Below the pieces are notes generated by a model. That model worked only from the letters and a program-made list of their open reading frames with translations. It was not told the DNA's origin and did no database searches. A stretch of DNA of 64,000 nt from Sulfuricurvum sp. (GTDB lineage: Bacteria > Campylobacterota > Campylobacteria > Campylobacterales > Sulfurimonadaceae). Below are positions 21,854-30,972 of this stretch, piece by piece (position 1 is the first letter of the stretch; every line of letters begins with the position of its first letter). The stretch covers positions 62,001-126,000 of the forward strand of contig NZ_JAQUHV010000004.1 of assembly GCF_028681615.1 (NCBI RefSeq), given 5' to 3'. The translations under genes were made by a program, and so were the position numbers.

Positions 21854-22088
21854 AACGGCTCTCGTATTAGAAGAGATTGATCAAATCTCTTCTTTGCTAG
21901 ATCAGATGCCAAGTTTTACTTCGCTCGCAGAAATGGAAGAAGCAAATTATCTTCTATCACAAACCAAAACGCTAATTGAACGTAATAAAATTGAGACGGC
22001 ACACACGTTGCAGCAGCTCAAAAATACAATCGATTTCCTCAAATCCACCCAAATAGAACCATCCTCTTCATTAAATCTAAAATTTTAA
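21834..22088 (+). CDS. Small helical protein in the FliT position
   Basis: This is an 84-residue, mostly alpha-helical soluble protein. It starts inside the last 20 bases of fliS, so it is translationally coupled. FliT, the FliD chaperone, usually lies directly after fliS and has about this size and helical character, but I see no diagnostic FliT residues. The call is therefore by position and composition only. Confidence 0.6.
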   Translation: MWLTKLKTALVLEEIDQISSLLDQMPSFTSLAEMEEANYLLSQTKTLIERNKIETAHTLQQLKNTIDFLKSTQIEPSSSLNLKF

Positions 22089-22111
22089 CGCTATTCTCAC
22101 CCATTTTTTGA

Positions 22112-22148
22112 TAAAATCGCGACATTCACTCCATTAACACCATGGAGT
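22112..22148 (+). promoter_or_regulatory. argG promoter region with leader hairpin
   Basis: A TAAAAT -10-like box (22112-22117) is followed by a 7 bp inverted repeat, ACTCCAT (22128-22134) and ATGGAGT (22142-22148), with a 7-base loop. The repeat falls in the leader 28 bases before the argG ATG. It could be an RNA hairpin or an operator; no known arginine-repressor box is evident. Confidence 0.4.
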
Positions 22149-22175
22149 AAGGGTATCAACGATAAGGATGCAGTA

Positions 22176-23393
22176 ATGAAAAAAGAGGTTAAAAAAGTTG
22201 TTCTCGCCTATTCCGGCGGTTTAGATACAAGTGTCATTTTAAAATGGCTCCAAGATGAATACAAATGTGAGGTTGTCACGTTTACCGCAGATATCGGTCA
22301 AGGTGAAGAAGTAGAACCTGCTCGTGCCAAAGCAATCAGTCTTGGGATTAAACCTGAAAACATCTATATCGAAGACCTTCGTGAAGAGTTCGTACGTGAT
22401 TATGTTTTCCCAATGTTTCGTGCCAATGCGATTTATGAAGGAGAATATCTTTTAGGAACATCTATCGCACGACCACTTATCGCAAAAAGACAAGCAGAAA
22501 TAGCGCGTATTACCGGTGCTGATGCCGTCAGTCACGGTGCTACAGGTAAAGGAAATGACCAAGTCCGATTTGAGATGGGATATTTAGGGCAAAACAGTGC
22601 ATTGACCATCATTGCCCCTTGGCGTGAGTGGGATCTGAACTCTCGTGAAAAACTCCTTGCCTATGCTGCTGAACACGGTATTAAAATCGAAATGAGCGGT
22701 AAAAAGTCCCCATATTCCATGGATGCCAATCTTTTACATATCTCTTATGAGGGTGGAATTCTTGAAGATCCTGCCGCTGAACCGGAAGAGAGTATGTGGC
22801 GCTGGACGGTTTCTCCTCAGAATGCACCCGATGAACCTGAATATATCGAAATCGGCTATGAAAAAGGAGACCCTGTCAGTCTTAACGGTAAAGCCCTCTC
22901 ACCTGCGGTTATGCTTGAACAGCTCAATATCATAGCCGGTCGAAACGGTATCGGACGTGCCGATATCGTTGAAAACCGTTTTGTCGGTATGAAAAGCCGC
23001 GGATGTTATGAAACTCCGGGCGGTACCATTATGATTAAAGCACACCGCGCAATCGAATCCTTGACACTGGACCGTGAAGAAGCTCATCTTAAAGATGAAT
23101 TGATGCCACGCTACGCAAAACTAATTTATAACGGATTTTGGTTTGCGCCTGAGCGCGAGATGCTTCAAGCAGCTATCGATAAAACCCAACAAAATGTACG
23201 TGGAACAGTACGATTAAAACTCTACAAAGGAAACGTGATGGTTGTCGGACGAAGTTCTGATCTTTCTTTGTTCAATCCGGAGTATTGTACATTTGAAGAA
23301 GACTCGGTTTATGATCAAAAAGATGCGGGTGGATTTATCAAACTCAATGCATTGCGCTTCATTATTGCCGGTAAAGCTCGAAAAAACAAATAA
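22176..23393 (+). CDS. argG: Argininosuccinate synthase
   Basis: This 405-residue enzyme joins citrulline and aspartate using ATP in arginine synthesis. The N-terminal PP-loop [10 protein letters not shown] is at 11-20, with further family blocks [15 protein letters not shown] and [12 protein letters not shown]. It is the first gene of a plus-strand run with the FTR-rhodanese gene 16 bases downstream. Confidence 0.97.
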   Translation: MKKEVKKVVLAYSGGLDTSVILKWLQDEYKCEVVTFTADIGQGEEVEPARAKAISLGIKPENIYIEDLREEFVRDYVFPMFRANAIYEGEYLLGTSIARPLIAKRQAEIARITGADAVSHGATGKGNDQVRFEMGYLGQNSALTIIAPWREWDLNSREKLLAYAAEHGIKIEMSGKKSPYSMDANLLHISYEGGILEDPAAEPEESMWRWTVSPQNAPDEPEYIEIGYEKGDPVSLNGKALSPAVMLEQLNIIAGRNGIGRADIVENRFVGMKSRGCYETPGGTIMIKAHRAIESLTLDREEAHLKDELMPRYAKLIYNGFWFAPEREMLQAAIDKTQQNVRGTVRLKLYKGNVMVVGRSSDLSLFNPEYCTFEEDSVYDQKDAGGFIKLNALRFIIAGKARKNK

Positions 23394-23409
23394 GTATAAG
23401 GGATAAAGT

Positions 23410-24150
23410 ATGAGTATTATTAAAATTGATATGAACTCACCTGAATTTCAGGCTGAACTCGAAAAAACAATCAAATTTACTGATAAAGTAATTAATCAGT
23501 TTAATTGGGCTTATAACCCGCAAGAAGAGATCAATGAGGGTGTTCAACTTGGGCTTGCTCGAAACAAAATGATGTATAACAAACGCTTTTGCCCTTGTTA
23601 TATGGTAGAAGAAGTAGACGGGAAATTTCAAAGCAGCGATAACAGATTATGCCCATGTACTCCTGCAATTGAGAAAGAAATACCGGAAGAAGGCGTATGC
23701 CACTGCCAGATTTTTTGCACACCTGAATTTGCTGCAGCCAAACGCATGGAAATGGGAATTGAAGAAGTTACCCATCAACATTCTCGCGGATTAACTAAAG
23801 AAGAATGTGAAATGTTATTGACGAAAAGTGATATCGACAGCGACGAATTAACATCGCTTTTCGAAGCCAGAGAACTTGGAATGGTCAACTTTAAAGTCGT
23901 GGATGTTCGCGAATGGATGGAATGGAAAATGGGCCGAATTGCCGGTGCCGATGTACTTGTACCAACCAGCAGTTTCTTCCAGACTTTGACTGAATCAAAA
24001 TTAGATAAAAACGAACACATTATCGTTTATTGTCATGTCGGAAGCCGAAGTGCTCATTGTCAACGTATCCTCCACGATATGGGATATACAAAAGTATCCA
24101 ACCTAGCACATGGTATCGTCTCTTATGGCGGTCAAATTGTCCGGGGATAA
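23410..24150 (+). CDS. Ferredoxin-thioredoxin reductase catalytic domain fused to rhodanese
   Basis: This 246-residue protein has two domains. Residues about 10-115 match the catalytic beta subunit of ferredoxin-thioredoxin reductase, with CPC at 61-63, CPC at 81-83, CHC at 97-99 and a seventh cysteine at 103, which together would hold a 4Fe-4S cluster and an active disulfide. Residues about 145-246 form a rhodanese domain with active-site C208 in YCHVGSRS and D165-R167 in VVDVRE. The linker contains a histidine-containing segment. The fusion suggests electron or sulfur transfer between an iron-sulfur disulfide reductase and a persulfide carrier. The natural partner is unknown. It is followed by rplI with only 12 bases between them. 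Confidence 0.85.
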   Translation: MSIIKIDMNSPEFQAELEKTIKFTDKVINQFNWAYNPQEEINEGVQLGLARNKMMYNKRFCPCYMVEEVDGKFQSSDNRLCPCTPAIEKEIPEEGVCHCQIFCTPEFAAAKRMEMGIEEVTHQHSRGLTKEECEMLLTKSDIDSDELTSLFEARELGMVNFKVVDVREWMEWKMGRIAGADVLVPTSSFFQTLTESKLDKNEHIIVYCHVGSRSAHCQRILHDMGYTKVSNLAHGIVSYGGQIVRG

Positions 24151-24162
24151 AAAAGGAATTAT

Positions 24163-24609
24163 ATGAAAGTTTTATTGACAAAAGATGTCAAAGGAGTCGG
24201 AAAGACCGGCGAGATTAAAGATGTAGCGGATGGTTACGGTAAAAACTTTTTGATCGGAAAGGGATTAGCACTCGCTGCAACCCATGAAGTATTAAAAAAA
24301 TATGAGTCCGACCAACGAAAAAAAGCGGCTAATGAAGCAGCTGAAATCGAGCGCCTGACAGCAATCAAAAACCAACTCACTGATATAAAAGTGGTTATTA
24401 CGAAAAAGTTAGGCAATACCGGGCATCTTTTTGGTGCGGTAACCAAAGAAGAGATTTCCGATGCCCTTAAAGCACAACATAATATTGAAATCGATAAAAA
24501 AGAACTCGATGCAAAACATGGCATCAAAACAACCGGCTTACATGATCTTGACCTTAAACTTGGTCATGGTATTCATGCTACCCTTCATCTAGAGATCAAA
24601 GGTGAATAA
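24163..24609 (+). CDS. rplI: 50S ribosomal protein L9
   Basis: This 148-residue protein has the N-terminal L9 domain ([20 protein letters not shown], then [10 protein letters not shown]), a long connecting helix rich in Lys and Ala, and the C-terminal domain with [14 protein letters not shown]. It is normal in length for the family. Its last 8 bases overlap the GTG start of era. Confidence 0.97.
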   Translation: MKVLLTKDVKGVGKTGEIKDVADGYGKNFLIGKGLALAATHEVLKKYESDQRKKAANEAAEIERLTAIKNQLTDIKVVITKKLGNTGHLFGAVTKEEISDALKAQHNIEIDKKELDAKHGIKTTGLHDLDLKLGHGIHATLHLEIKGE

Positions 24610-25480
24610 GGCAGGCTTTGTTGCTCTCATTGGGCGTCCTAATGCCGGAAAAAGTACGCTTATGAACTGGATTTTGGGTGAAAAAATCGCCCTTGTCAGT
24701 CAAAAAGCAAATGCTACCCGAAGACGTTCCAATGCAATTGTTATGCATAAAGATGATCAAATTATTTTTGTCGACACTCCGGGTTTACATCAAGCAGAAA
24801 AACTCCTTAACCAATACATGCTGGAAGAAGCGTTAAAAGCAATCGGAGATTGTGATATTGTTGTTTATCTTGCTCCCGCATCCGATAAAACAATCCATTA
24901 TGAAAAGTTTCTTGAGCTCAATTCCGATAAACGTAAACACATCATTGTTTTGAGTAAAATAGATCAAATTTCTCAAGCTGAACTCCTTAAAAAAATTGGT
25001 GAGTATAATCGTTTCAGTGAACATTTTCTTGCACTTATCCCGATGTCAGTCACGAAAAATGTCGGGAAAGATGATTTATTAGATACGATTGCCAAGCATT
25101 TAGATGAATCTCCCTATCTGTATGATCCTGAAGACATGACAACTGAAAAAATGCGTGACATCTATAAAGAGTTCATTCGAGAAGCTATTTTTGACAACAT
25201 TAGTGATGAAATCCCTTACGAATCCGATGTTATTATCGATAAAATCGATGAAGATTCTCCAGTGGAACACATCCGAGCCACTATTATCGTAGAAAAAGAC
25301 TCCCAAAAAGGAATCATCATCGGTAAAGGGGGAGCTGCCATTAAACGTATCGGGAAAAACGCACGGGAAAAAATTGAGCGTCTTGCCTCAAAACCGGTCT
25401 ACTTAGAACTTTTCGTATCAGTTAAAAAAGGGTGGACAAGCGATAAAAAATTCTTAAGTGATTTAGGATATGAGTGGTAA
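24602..25480 (+). CDS. era: GTPase Era
   Basis: This 292-residue GTPase assists 16S rRNA and 30S maturation. The G domain has GRPNAGKST (11-19), VDTPG and SKID, and the C-terminal KH domain has [14 protein letters not shown]. It starts with GTG inside rplI, so the two genes are coupled. It is the last gene before a 415-base gap. Confidence 0.96.
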   Translation: MNKAGFVALIGRPNAGKSTLMNWILGEKIALVSQKANATRRRSNAIVMHKDDQIIFVDTPGLHQAEKLLNQYMLEEALKAIGDCDIVVYLAPASDKTIHYEKFLELNSDKRKHIIVLSKIDQISQAELLKKIGEYNRFSEHFLALIPMSVTKNVGKDDLLDTIAKHLDESPYLYDPEDMTTEKMRDIYKEFIREAIFDNISDEIPYESDVIIDKIDEDSPVEHIRATIIVEKDSQKGIIIGKGGAAIKRIGKNAREKIERLASKPVYLELFVSVKKGWTSDKKFLSDLGYEW

Positions 25481-25783
25481 AAAACTCCCTTTCCAAACCC
25501 CCATTATCGGCACTTAAATATCTGCCGGTATTCTCAAATCTACAAACTAATTCAAAAAGCACCTAAAAGAATAGTTGCATTGTACGATGCTGTAACGATA
25601 AACAATAATTTTTGTCTAAATTGAGATCTTTTAAAAAACAGTTTAAGTTTGATTCCGCTACAATCGAAACGTAACGAATATAAATTCCCCCGTTATATAG
25701 GGAATGAACTGGAAATGAAACAAAAATATTATCTTTTTATCGGCGAAAAAAACTCAAAAAAATATCGTTCGCTACAGTTTTTT

Positions 25784-25813
25784 TTGTAACTGCCGATTTT
25801 AAGGTTATATAAT
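25784..25813 (+). promoter_or_regulatory. Candidate promoter of the Msh/Cts-like operon
   Basis: TTGTAA at 25784-25789 (4 of 6 matches to a -35 box) is followed after 18 bases by a perfect TATAAT at 25808-25813. The predicted leader of about 75 bases would contain the palindrome at 25850-25863 and ends with an AGAGG ribosome site before the ATG at 25896. Confidence 0.5.
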
Positions 25814-25849
25814 GATTAAGAGTCAATCGAATCGCATTTTACGAATAAA

Positions 25850-25863
25850 TCCGCAAATGCGGA
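25850..25863. promoter_or_regulatory. Perfect 14 bp palindrome in operon leader
   Basis: TCCGCAAATGCGGA is a perfect dyad about 37 bases downstream of the candidate -10 box and 33 bases before the first start codon. With only two central bases it suits a dimeric DNA-binding protein better than an RNA hairpin. No known regulator is recognised. Confidence 0.4.
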
Positions 25864-25895
25864 AGAGTTCTCGTACATTTTAAATAGGATAGAGG

Positions 25896-27434
25896 ATGAA
25901 TAAAAGTAAACAACAAACCTATTCAACCATCGTATCAGCCAACCCCTACAAAGGGGATTATTATGTTGGTACATATGATACGATATCTGAAATCACTTCC
26001 CCATCGTATAAAAAAGAGCAATATGTAACTTCTTTTTTAAATACTAAGGGGTTTATCACGACCCTTATCGGGATTAGTAAAAATATTCCTGATGATGATA
26101 TATATGATGCATTAGAAAATAAAGTTTATGAAGAGCTCGCTCTTGATATGGCAGTTGAATATCATATCAAATATGTTGAAGCGATTCATCGTAGCACAGA
26201 GGGGGAACGTTTTTTTCATGTATTTGTAGTTGATCCATTAACTCTCGAACAGGATTATACTTCCATTGTAGGTACACTTAAATATATTGATTTAATTGTA
26301 CCTGTCCCATTACTCATAAAATCCCTGTATGTTAAAGAGCTTATGCCTTCTTCAGAAGTTCACTGCTTTATCTATTTTCAAGAGAATGATGCTTTTTTTT
26401 GTATTTATAATGAGCAAGAGTTTGTTTATGCAAAATCACTAAAGTTTTCATTGAAGCAAATGCATGAACGTTTCTGCGAACTTCTTGGTGAACAGAGTGA
26501 TCTTGACACATTTGAAAGTATGATATCCAAAGAAGGTCTAAATACATCAAGCCCTGACTACCAAAAAAATCTCATCAAACTTTTTGGCGAAATTTTCCTT
26601 CATGTCAGCGATGTTATAACCTATGCAAAAAGAGCATACGATATCAAAAAGTTTGACGAAATTTTCATCGGTACAGCCGTAGGTAGTGTTATCGGCTTAG
26701 ATGAATATGCACAAACATATCTGGGCTTAAAAGCAACTCCTTTTGATTTCGATTATGGGTTCAATACCAATGGTGTTAAAGTAGATCAAATTCATCAATT
26801 ATTGCATCTCTATAGTCGATTAGAATCTGATGAGCGTTATCATTGTAATTTTACTATATTCCATCGTCCACCTCCGTTTGCTCAACGTGATAGTGGCAAG
26901 CTTTTATTAGTTACAGCTGCTTCATTAGCTGCTGCTCTTCTTTATCCAGGGGTGTACTGGGGACTTTCATATATTGAAGAACTTCACCATGCCATGTTAA
27001 CGAAAGAATACGAGCAAGTTCATATTGAAAAAATGACACGTGAAGCAACTATCAATTTAAAATTAGCCAACAAAAGTGCAGCTCAAGTTCTTTTAGATGA
27101 ACAGAAAAATTTATATAAGCAAAAACAGGATACATTGATACAAGTACATGAGAAAAAAGTTAATTATCCGATGAAATCAAAAATTATGGCTGATTTTACT
27201 CGAAGTTTTAATCAATACCGTGTACAACTCAAAAGTATCTCATATGAAGAAGATTTGAATAACACTAAAACCTTTACATTTGGTTTAACATCATCTACCA
27301 CACAGGATATAACTGCTCTTTTAAAACATTTGACAGACATCAAACGTGATAAGTATGATTTTAATCTCGAACTCATTTCTTATAATGAGGAAGAAAAATC
27401 TTATTTGAGTGAATTAAAGGCGGTAATCAAATGA
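25896..27434 (+). CDS. PilM/PilN-like assembly protein (MshI-like)
   Basis: This 512-residue protein has a cytoplasmic N-terminal part of about 330 residues that resembles an actin-like PilM/GspL fold in length and strand pattern (for example the DEIFIGTAVGSVIGL segment). One membrane helix at about 335-358 follows, then a coiled-coil and small periplasmic domain as in PilN. It looks like a PilM-PilN fusion and occupies the MshI place at the head of the operon. Sequence identity to known families is low, so the assignment rests on topology and context. Its stop overlaps the next ATG. Confidence 0.6.
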   Translation: MNKSKQQTYSTIVSANPYKGDYYVGTYDTISEITSPSYKKEQYVTSFLNTKGFITTLIGISKNIPDDDIYDALENKVYEELALDMAVEYHIKYVEAIHRSTEGERFFHVFVVDPLTLEQDYTSIVGTLKYIDLIVPVPLLIKSLYVKELMPSSEVHCFIYFQENDAFFCIYNEQEFVYAKSLKFSLKQMHERFCELLGEQSDLDTFESMISKEGLNTSSPDYQKNLIKLFGEIFLHVSDVITYAKRAYDIKKFDEIFIGTAVGSVIGLDEYAQTYLGLKATPFDFDYGFNTNGVKVDQIHQLLHLYSRLESDERYHCNFTIFHRPPPFAQRDSGKLLLVTAASLAAALLYPGVYWGLSYIEELHHAMLTKEYEQVHIEKMTREATINLKLANKSAAQVLLDEQKNLYKQKQDTLIQVHEKKVNYPMKSKIMADFTRSFNQYRVQLKSISYEEDLNNTKTFTFGLTSSTTQDITALLKHLTDIKRDKYDFNLELISYNEEEKSYLSELKAVIK

Positions 27435-28066
27435 AATTACAAATCGAAGACTACCTGTATTCAATAGATCAGTCTCTATCACAAAAAAGTGATCGTGATA
27501 AAATGATGTTGTATGTAATGATATTTGCATCATTATTTGCACTTTCTTATTTCTTATTTTGGGAAAGTTCAGAAGCAGATTTCAAAGTATCGCACGAAAA
27601 AGCACTTAAAGCCCAAAATGATTTAAATGCTGATAAAAGTTATTTAGTATCAAATCCACCGGAAAAAATCGTTCAGATAGAACAAGAAACAGTTGCTTTA
27701 GGTAAACAACATGCTCTTTATGTTCAATATAACACATATATTAAAGAACAATTGGAACAAATTTCATCTTTATATTATGATGAAAAAGTTTGGGGATCAT
27801 ATCTTGATTCTGTCTCACGGTATGCTCGAGTATATAATGTAAAATTAGCCAAATTCGGAAATAGGCTACAATCTGACAACAGCTCATTCGGACATGTATT
27901 GGATATTACAATCTCTTCGGAAGGGCCGTATAAAAATACTCTCAAATTCATTAATGCACTTGAGCAAAGTCAACTGGTTGTTGATCTCCATGATTTCAAA
28001 ATCGTTGCCGATGAAAAACTCAAAGGGGACTTGGATATCTCAGTATGGGGGATTGTAAGACAATGA
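27431..28066 (+). CDS. PilO/MshJ-like periplasmic assembly protein
   Basis: This 211-residue protein has one N-terminal membrane helix (about 25-44), a coiled-coil stretch at about 50-120 and a C-terminal alpha/beta domain, the layout of PilO, GspM and MshJ. In pilus and type II secretion machines such proteins form the alignment ring between the inner-membrane platform and the secretin. It overlaps the genes on both sides by 4 and 4 bases (ATGA), implying tight coupling. Confidence 0.65.
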   Translation: MKLQIEDYLYSIDQSLSQKSDRDKMMLYVMIFASLFALSYFLFWESSEADFKVSHEKALKAQNDLNADKSYLVSNPPEKIVQIEQETVALGKQHALYVQYNTYIKEQLEQISSLYYDEKVWGSYLDSVSRYARVYNVKLAKFGNRLQSDNSSFGHVLDITISSEGPYKNTLKFINALEQSQLVVDLHDFKIVADEKLKGDLDISVWGIVRQ

Positions 28067-28560
28067 AAAAATATATACTTTTAGGGCTTATAAGCTTTTC
28101 AGAACTCTTTGCTTCAATTGTTCCTGTAGGTGTGCCTAGCAACTCTGTAGTGCAACCTCAAGGAGATAAAGAACTAACGTGGGTTGATGAACAGATTCAA
28201 GCTATTTTACCTTCACGCATAGGTATTCCCGATGGATTCATCAATTCGCTTCGTGATCCAATGAAGATGAAGAAAGTTGCACCAACTCAAATAGCTGGTC
28301 ATCTTCTTGCCCCGCCTAAATTAGGTAGTATGGGAATCATGACTCCACCGAAAATCATTGAAGAGCCGCTACGACTTCAAGCTATTATGAATAAATCGGT
28401 GCTGATTACTGGAAAATGGTATAAAGTAAGTGATAAAGTACGTAATTTTACACTTCTTGAAATCAAACCAAATTCCGTTTTATTAGCGGACAAAAAAGAT
28501 CAAAAACTCATTTTGTTTTTAACAAAACAAAATAATAATATAAAAATCATCACCAAATAG
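28063..28560 (+). CDS. MshK/CtsR-like small periplasmic protein
   Basis: This protein has an N-terminal signal peptide (MKKYILLGLISFSELFAS) and 165 residues from the ATG at 28063, which overlaps the upstream TGA (ATGA) and has GGGGGA upstream. The alternative ATG at 28045 would prepend six residues to the signal peptide. The last ~60 residues (about GKWYKVSDKVRNFTLLEIK) look like a PilP/GspC/MshK-type beta domain that touches the secretin. It lies directly before the secretin gene, as mshK does before mshL and ctsR before ctsD. Confidence 0.6.
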   Translation: MKKYILLGLISFSELFASIVPVGVPSNSVVQPQGDKELTWVDEQIQAILPSRIGIPDGFINSLRDPMKMKKVAPTQIAGHLLAPPKLGSMGIMTPPKIIEEPLRLQAIMNKSVLITGKWYKVSDKVRNFTLLEIKPNSVLLADKKDQKLILFLTKQNNNIKIITK

Positions 28561-28569
28561 GAAAGTATC

Positions 28570-30159
28570 ATGACATCTGTAATTAAACACCATGCACGAG
28601 CGTTTATGTTATCCGTTGCCACCGCTGCCCTTCTCACACCTACAGTTCAGGCAGATTGTAAGTATGAGCTTTTCAATATTTCCTCAGCCAAGGGGACAAC
28701 TGTCGGAGAATTTGTTGATCAACTAAGTGACGAATGTGGTATGAGTCTAATTGTCACCGATGAACAAGCAGAAGAAATTCTCAAAAAACCAATGAATAAA
28801 ACATTCCTGAAAGACCTCACAATAAACGAAGTGTTAGATTTGATTATAAAAGAAAATAATCTGCAATACACCTTGCAGAACAATATTTTAAGAGTATCGT
28901 ATCTTACAACAAAAACCTATAATATTGATTACATTATTTCTCAACGTAAAGGGACTGGTAGTGCAAACATTACTTTAAGTTCAAATACTAGTACTTCTAG
29001 TACTCCAAGTACTAGTAGTAGCGGAGCTACCAGTACCAGTAGCAATGTAGGAGGCAATAGTGCTTCATCTCAATCTGGAATCAAAATAACATCATCAGAT
29101 GAAGTACAATTTTGGGAAACATTGGATAAAGATATTGAATCTGTCCTCAATAGACCTGAAGACACTTATAAGGCAACTATACCTTTAATTAATAAAAGTT
29201 CAGGTTTGATTACCGTAACAGCAACTGGTCCTCAACTCAAACGTTTAGATACTTATATTGATGATCTACAGAAAAAAATGCAAACTCAAGTACTTATAGA
29301 CGTCAAGATGTACAGTGTTGTTTTTTCAGATGCTTCTTCGACAGGTATAGATTGGTCGCAATTATATGCTCTTCAAAATATAGGATTAGGATTTAATACA
29401 TATAATACAAAGAACATAGGTGACTTCTCCGGTACAGCAAAAAATAATATTATAGTAGACAACACTACAGTAACAGCTGGGGCTGTCCCACGTAATATAG
29501 GAACTATTTTCCAACTAGGGGCCCAAGGTAGTTTAACTGAAGTAATAAAATTTCTTAAAACCCAAGGGGATGTTTATTCCATTTCAAACCCTAAAATTTT
29601 AACACTCAACAATCAACCGGCCCTTATTACATCTGGAACTGAGTTATTTTATAAAACAAAAAATACTTCAACACTTGCAGGTGGTACGACAGGTACACAA
29701 GCAACTACAGAAGTTGTAAGCTCCGTCTTCTCAGGAGTTCTACTCGATATAACTCCTGAAATATCAAGTGATGGAAGCATTACGCTACGTATTAATCCAT
29801 CTATATCTGAAACAGCCAGTACTGTTTCTATAGATAATGCTGCACGAACCATGCCTCCAGACTTAAGTCGTCGTCAAATGTCTTCGGTGATAACCGTTAA
29901 AGATGGAAATAGAGTTATCTTAGGTGGTTTAATCAATACAAAAAATGTCAATGATTCAAATAAAGTTCCACTATTAGGAGATATTCCATTCCTTGGATAT
30001 CTCTTTAAAAGAGAAGGGATTACGAAGAAAACAGAAGAAATTGTTATTATAATTGAGCCACATATTATCAAAAAAGAGAAAGATACACTTAGCTTAGGAG
30101 ATTTGGGCTATACACGTCTTGGGACTAAAATAGAAGAAGCAAAGCAGGAAAGTAAATAA
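28570..30159 (+). CDS. Secretin (MshL/CtsD/PulD family)
   Basis: This 529-residue outer-membrane channel protein has a signal peptide ending near TVQA (about residue 28), an N-terminal STN-like domain (about 30-110), a Ser/Thr/Gly-rich linker at about 130-170, an N1-like domain, and the secretin domain at about 310-505 with ITSGTELFYK-like gate strands and VILGGLINTKNVNDSNKVPLLGD. The last block is the characteristic secretin signature. Such multimers let pseudopili or DNA cross the outer membrane. No lipobox is evident. Confidence 0.85.
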   Translation: MTSVIKHHARAFMLSVATAALLTPTVQADCKYELFNISSAKGTTVGEFVDQLSDECGMSLIVTDEQAEEILKKPMNKTFLKDLTINEVLDLIIKENNLQYTLQNNILRVSYLTTKTYNIDYIISQRKGTGSANITLSSNTSTSSTPSTSSSGATSTSSNVGGNSASSQSGIKITSSDEVQFWETLDKDIESVLNRPEDTYKATIPLINKSSGLITVTATGPQLKRLDTYIDDLQKKMQTQVLIDVKMYSVVFSDASSTGIDWSQLYALQNIGLGFNTYNTKNIGDFSGTAKNNIIVDNTTVTAGAVPRNIGTIFQLGAQGSLTEVIKFLKTQGDVYSISNPKILTLNNQPALITSGTELFYKTKNTSTLAGGTTGTQATTEVVSSVFSGVLLDITPEISSDGSITLRINPSISETASTVSIDNAARTMPPDLSRRQMSSVITVKDGNRVILGGLINTKNVNDSNKVPLLGDIPFLGYLFKREGITKKTEEIVIIIEPHIIKKEKDTLSLGDLGYTRLGTKIEEAKQESK

Positions 30160-30162
30160 CGG

Positions 30163-30972
30163 ATGGAGAATTCCCTTTTCTCAAAGCCACGAGATCTGTT
30201 TTTGGACATAGTCAATCCTCGGGACTACGTCCAAATCGATAGTGTTTCTCATATGTATCAATCACTCAAAAATTCTGTTCAAAAACCTCTTAAAATGATC
30301 TTACTTTATGGTAGACCTGGAACGGGGAAAAGTATGTTGCTGCATAAGTTGCACCACGACCTTTCAAAGCATCAAAAAGTATTAATGTTATCTACACCGA
30401 TGATTGATGAAGATGATTTTTTACGAGTAATGGCACAAAATCTATTTGGCCATGCACCACGGGAAGTGATGACACTAAATCGATTTTTAGAAATTGCAGC
30501 TGCACTTTCATTAACAGATATCCCTATCGTTTTACTTGATGAAGCACAGCTCTATTCTCCTTCATTGATGGAAAAAATTCGCCTTATTTCAGATGCTAGA
30601 GCTATAAAATTCGTTATTACTCTTCATAAAACAGATAAAGAAGACATCATTGCTAAAGAGCATTTCCAGACACGTATTTGGGAAAGTATAGAACTCCAAA
30701 ATGCCACTTCTGATGAACTAAAAATATATATTCAGAAAAAACTTTTAAAATCCAATTGTTTTGACGTTGCCAATATGTTCAACGATAAAAACATGAAGCT
30801 TATTACCAATCTAACCAAAGGCAACTATCGGGAAACGAATAAGCTTCTTTTTTCACTGTTTAGTTTATATTGTTGGTATGAAGAAAATAATCCTACTGCA
30901 ATTAAATACAATTCAATAAAACCAAAATGGATTGAAATGGCCGCTATTCATACGGGACTGATTCATGCTTAA
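30163..30972 (+). CDS. ExeA/MshM-like AAA ATPase (CtsP-like)
   Basis: This 269-residue cytoplasmic ATPase has Walker A GRPGTGKS at 50-57 and Walker B VLLDEAQ at 123-129, the general form of ExeA/MshM and Campylobacter CtsP. ExeA proteins help to assemble the secretin through a peptidoglycan-binding partner, but no peptidoglycan-binding domain is seen here. It starts 3 bases after the secretin stop and overlaps the next gene. Confidence 0.75.
   Translation: MENSLFSKPRDLFLDIVNPRDYVQIDSVSHMYQSLKNSVQKPLKMILLYGRPGTGKSMLLHKLHHDLSKHQKVLMLSTPMIDEDDFLRVMAQNLFGHAPREVMTLNRFLEIAAALSLTDIPIVLLDEAQLYSPSLMEKIRLISDARAIKFVITLHKTDKEDIIAKEHFQTRIWESIELQNATSDELKIYIQKKLLKSNCFDVANMFNDKNMKLITNLTKGNYRETNKLLFSLFSLYCWYEENNPTAIKYNSIKPKWIEMAAIHTGLIHA

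Larger units (their letters stand above)
25481..25895 (+). other. 415-base non-coding region before the Msh/Cts-like operon
   Basis: No convincing gene lies here. It holds several short inverted repeats: ATCGGCA/TGCCGGT (25506-25529, 10-base loop, a possible weak era terminator without a U tract), ATTCCC/GGGAAT around 25684-25705, CAGTT/AACTG around 25775-25792, and the palindrome TCCGCAAATGCGGA at 25850-25863. A promoter-like pair lies at 25784-25813. The DNA is notably AT-rich. Confidence 0.6.

Noticed and set aside
25715-25789. Short frame MKQKYYLFIGEKNSKKYRSL... in the gap before the pilus operon
   Set aside because: Only about 24 codons, with a poor ribosome site, and it overlaps a hairpin and the candidate -35 region.
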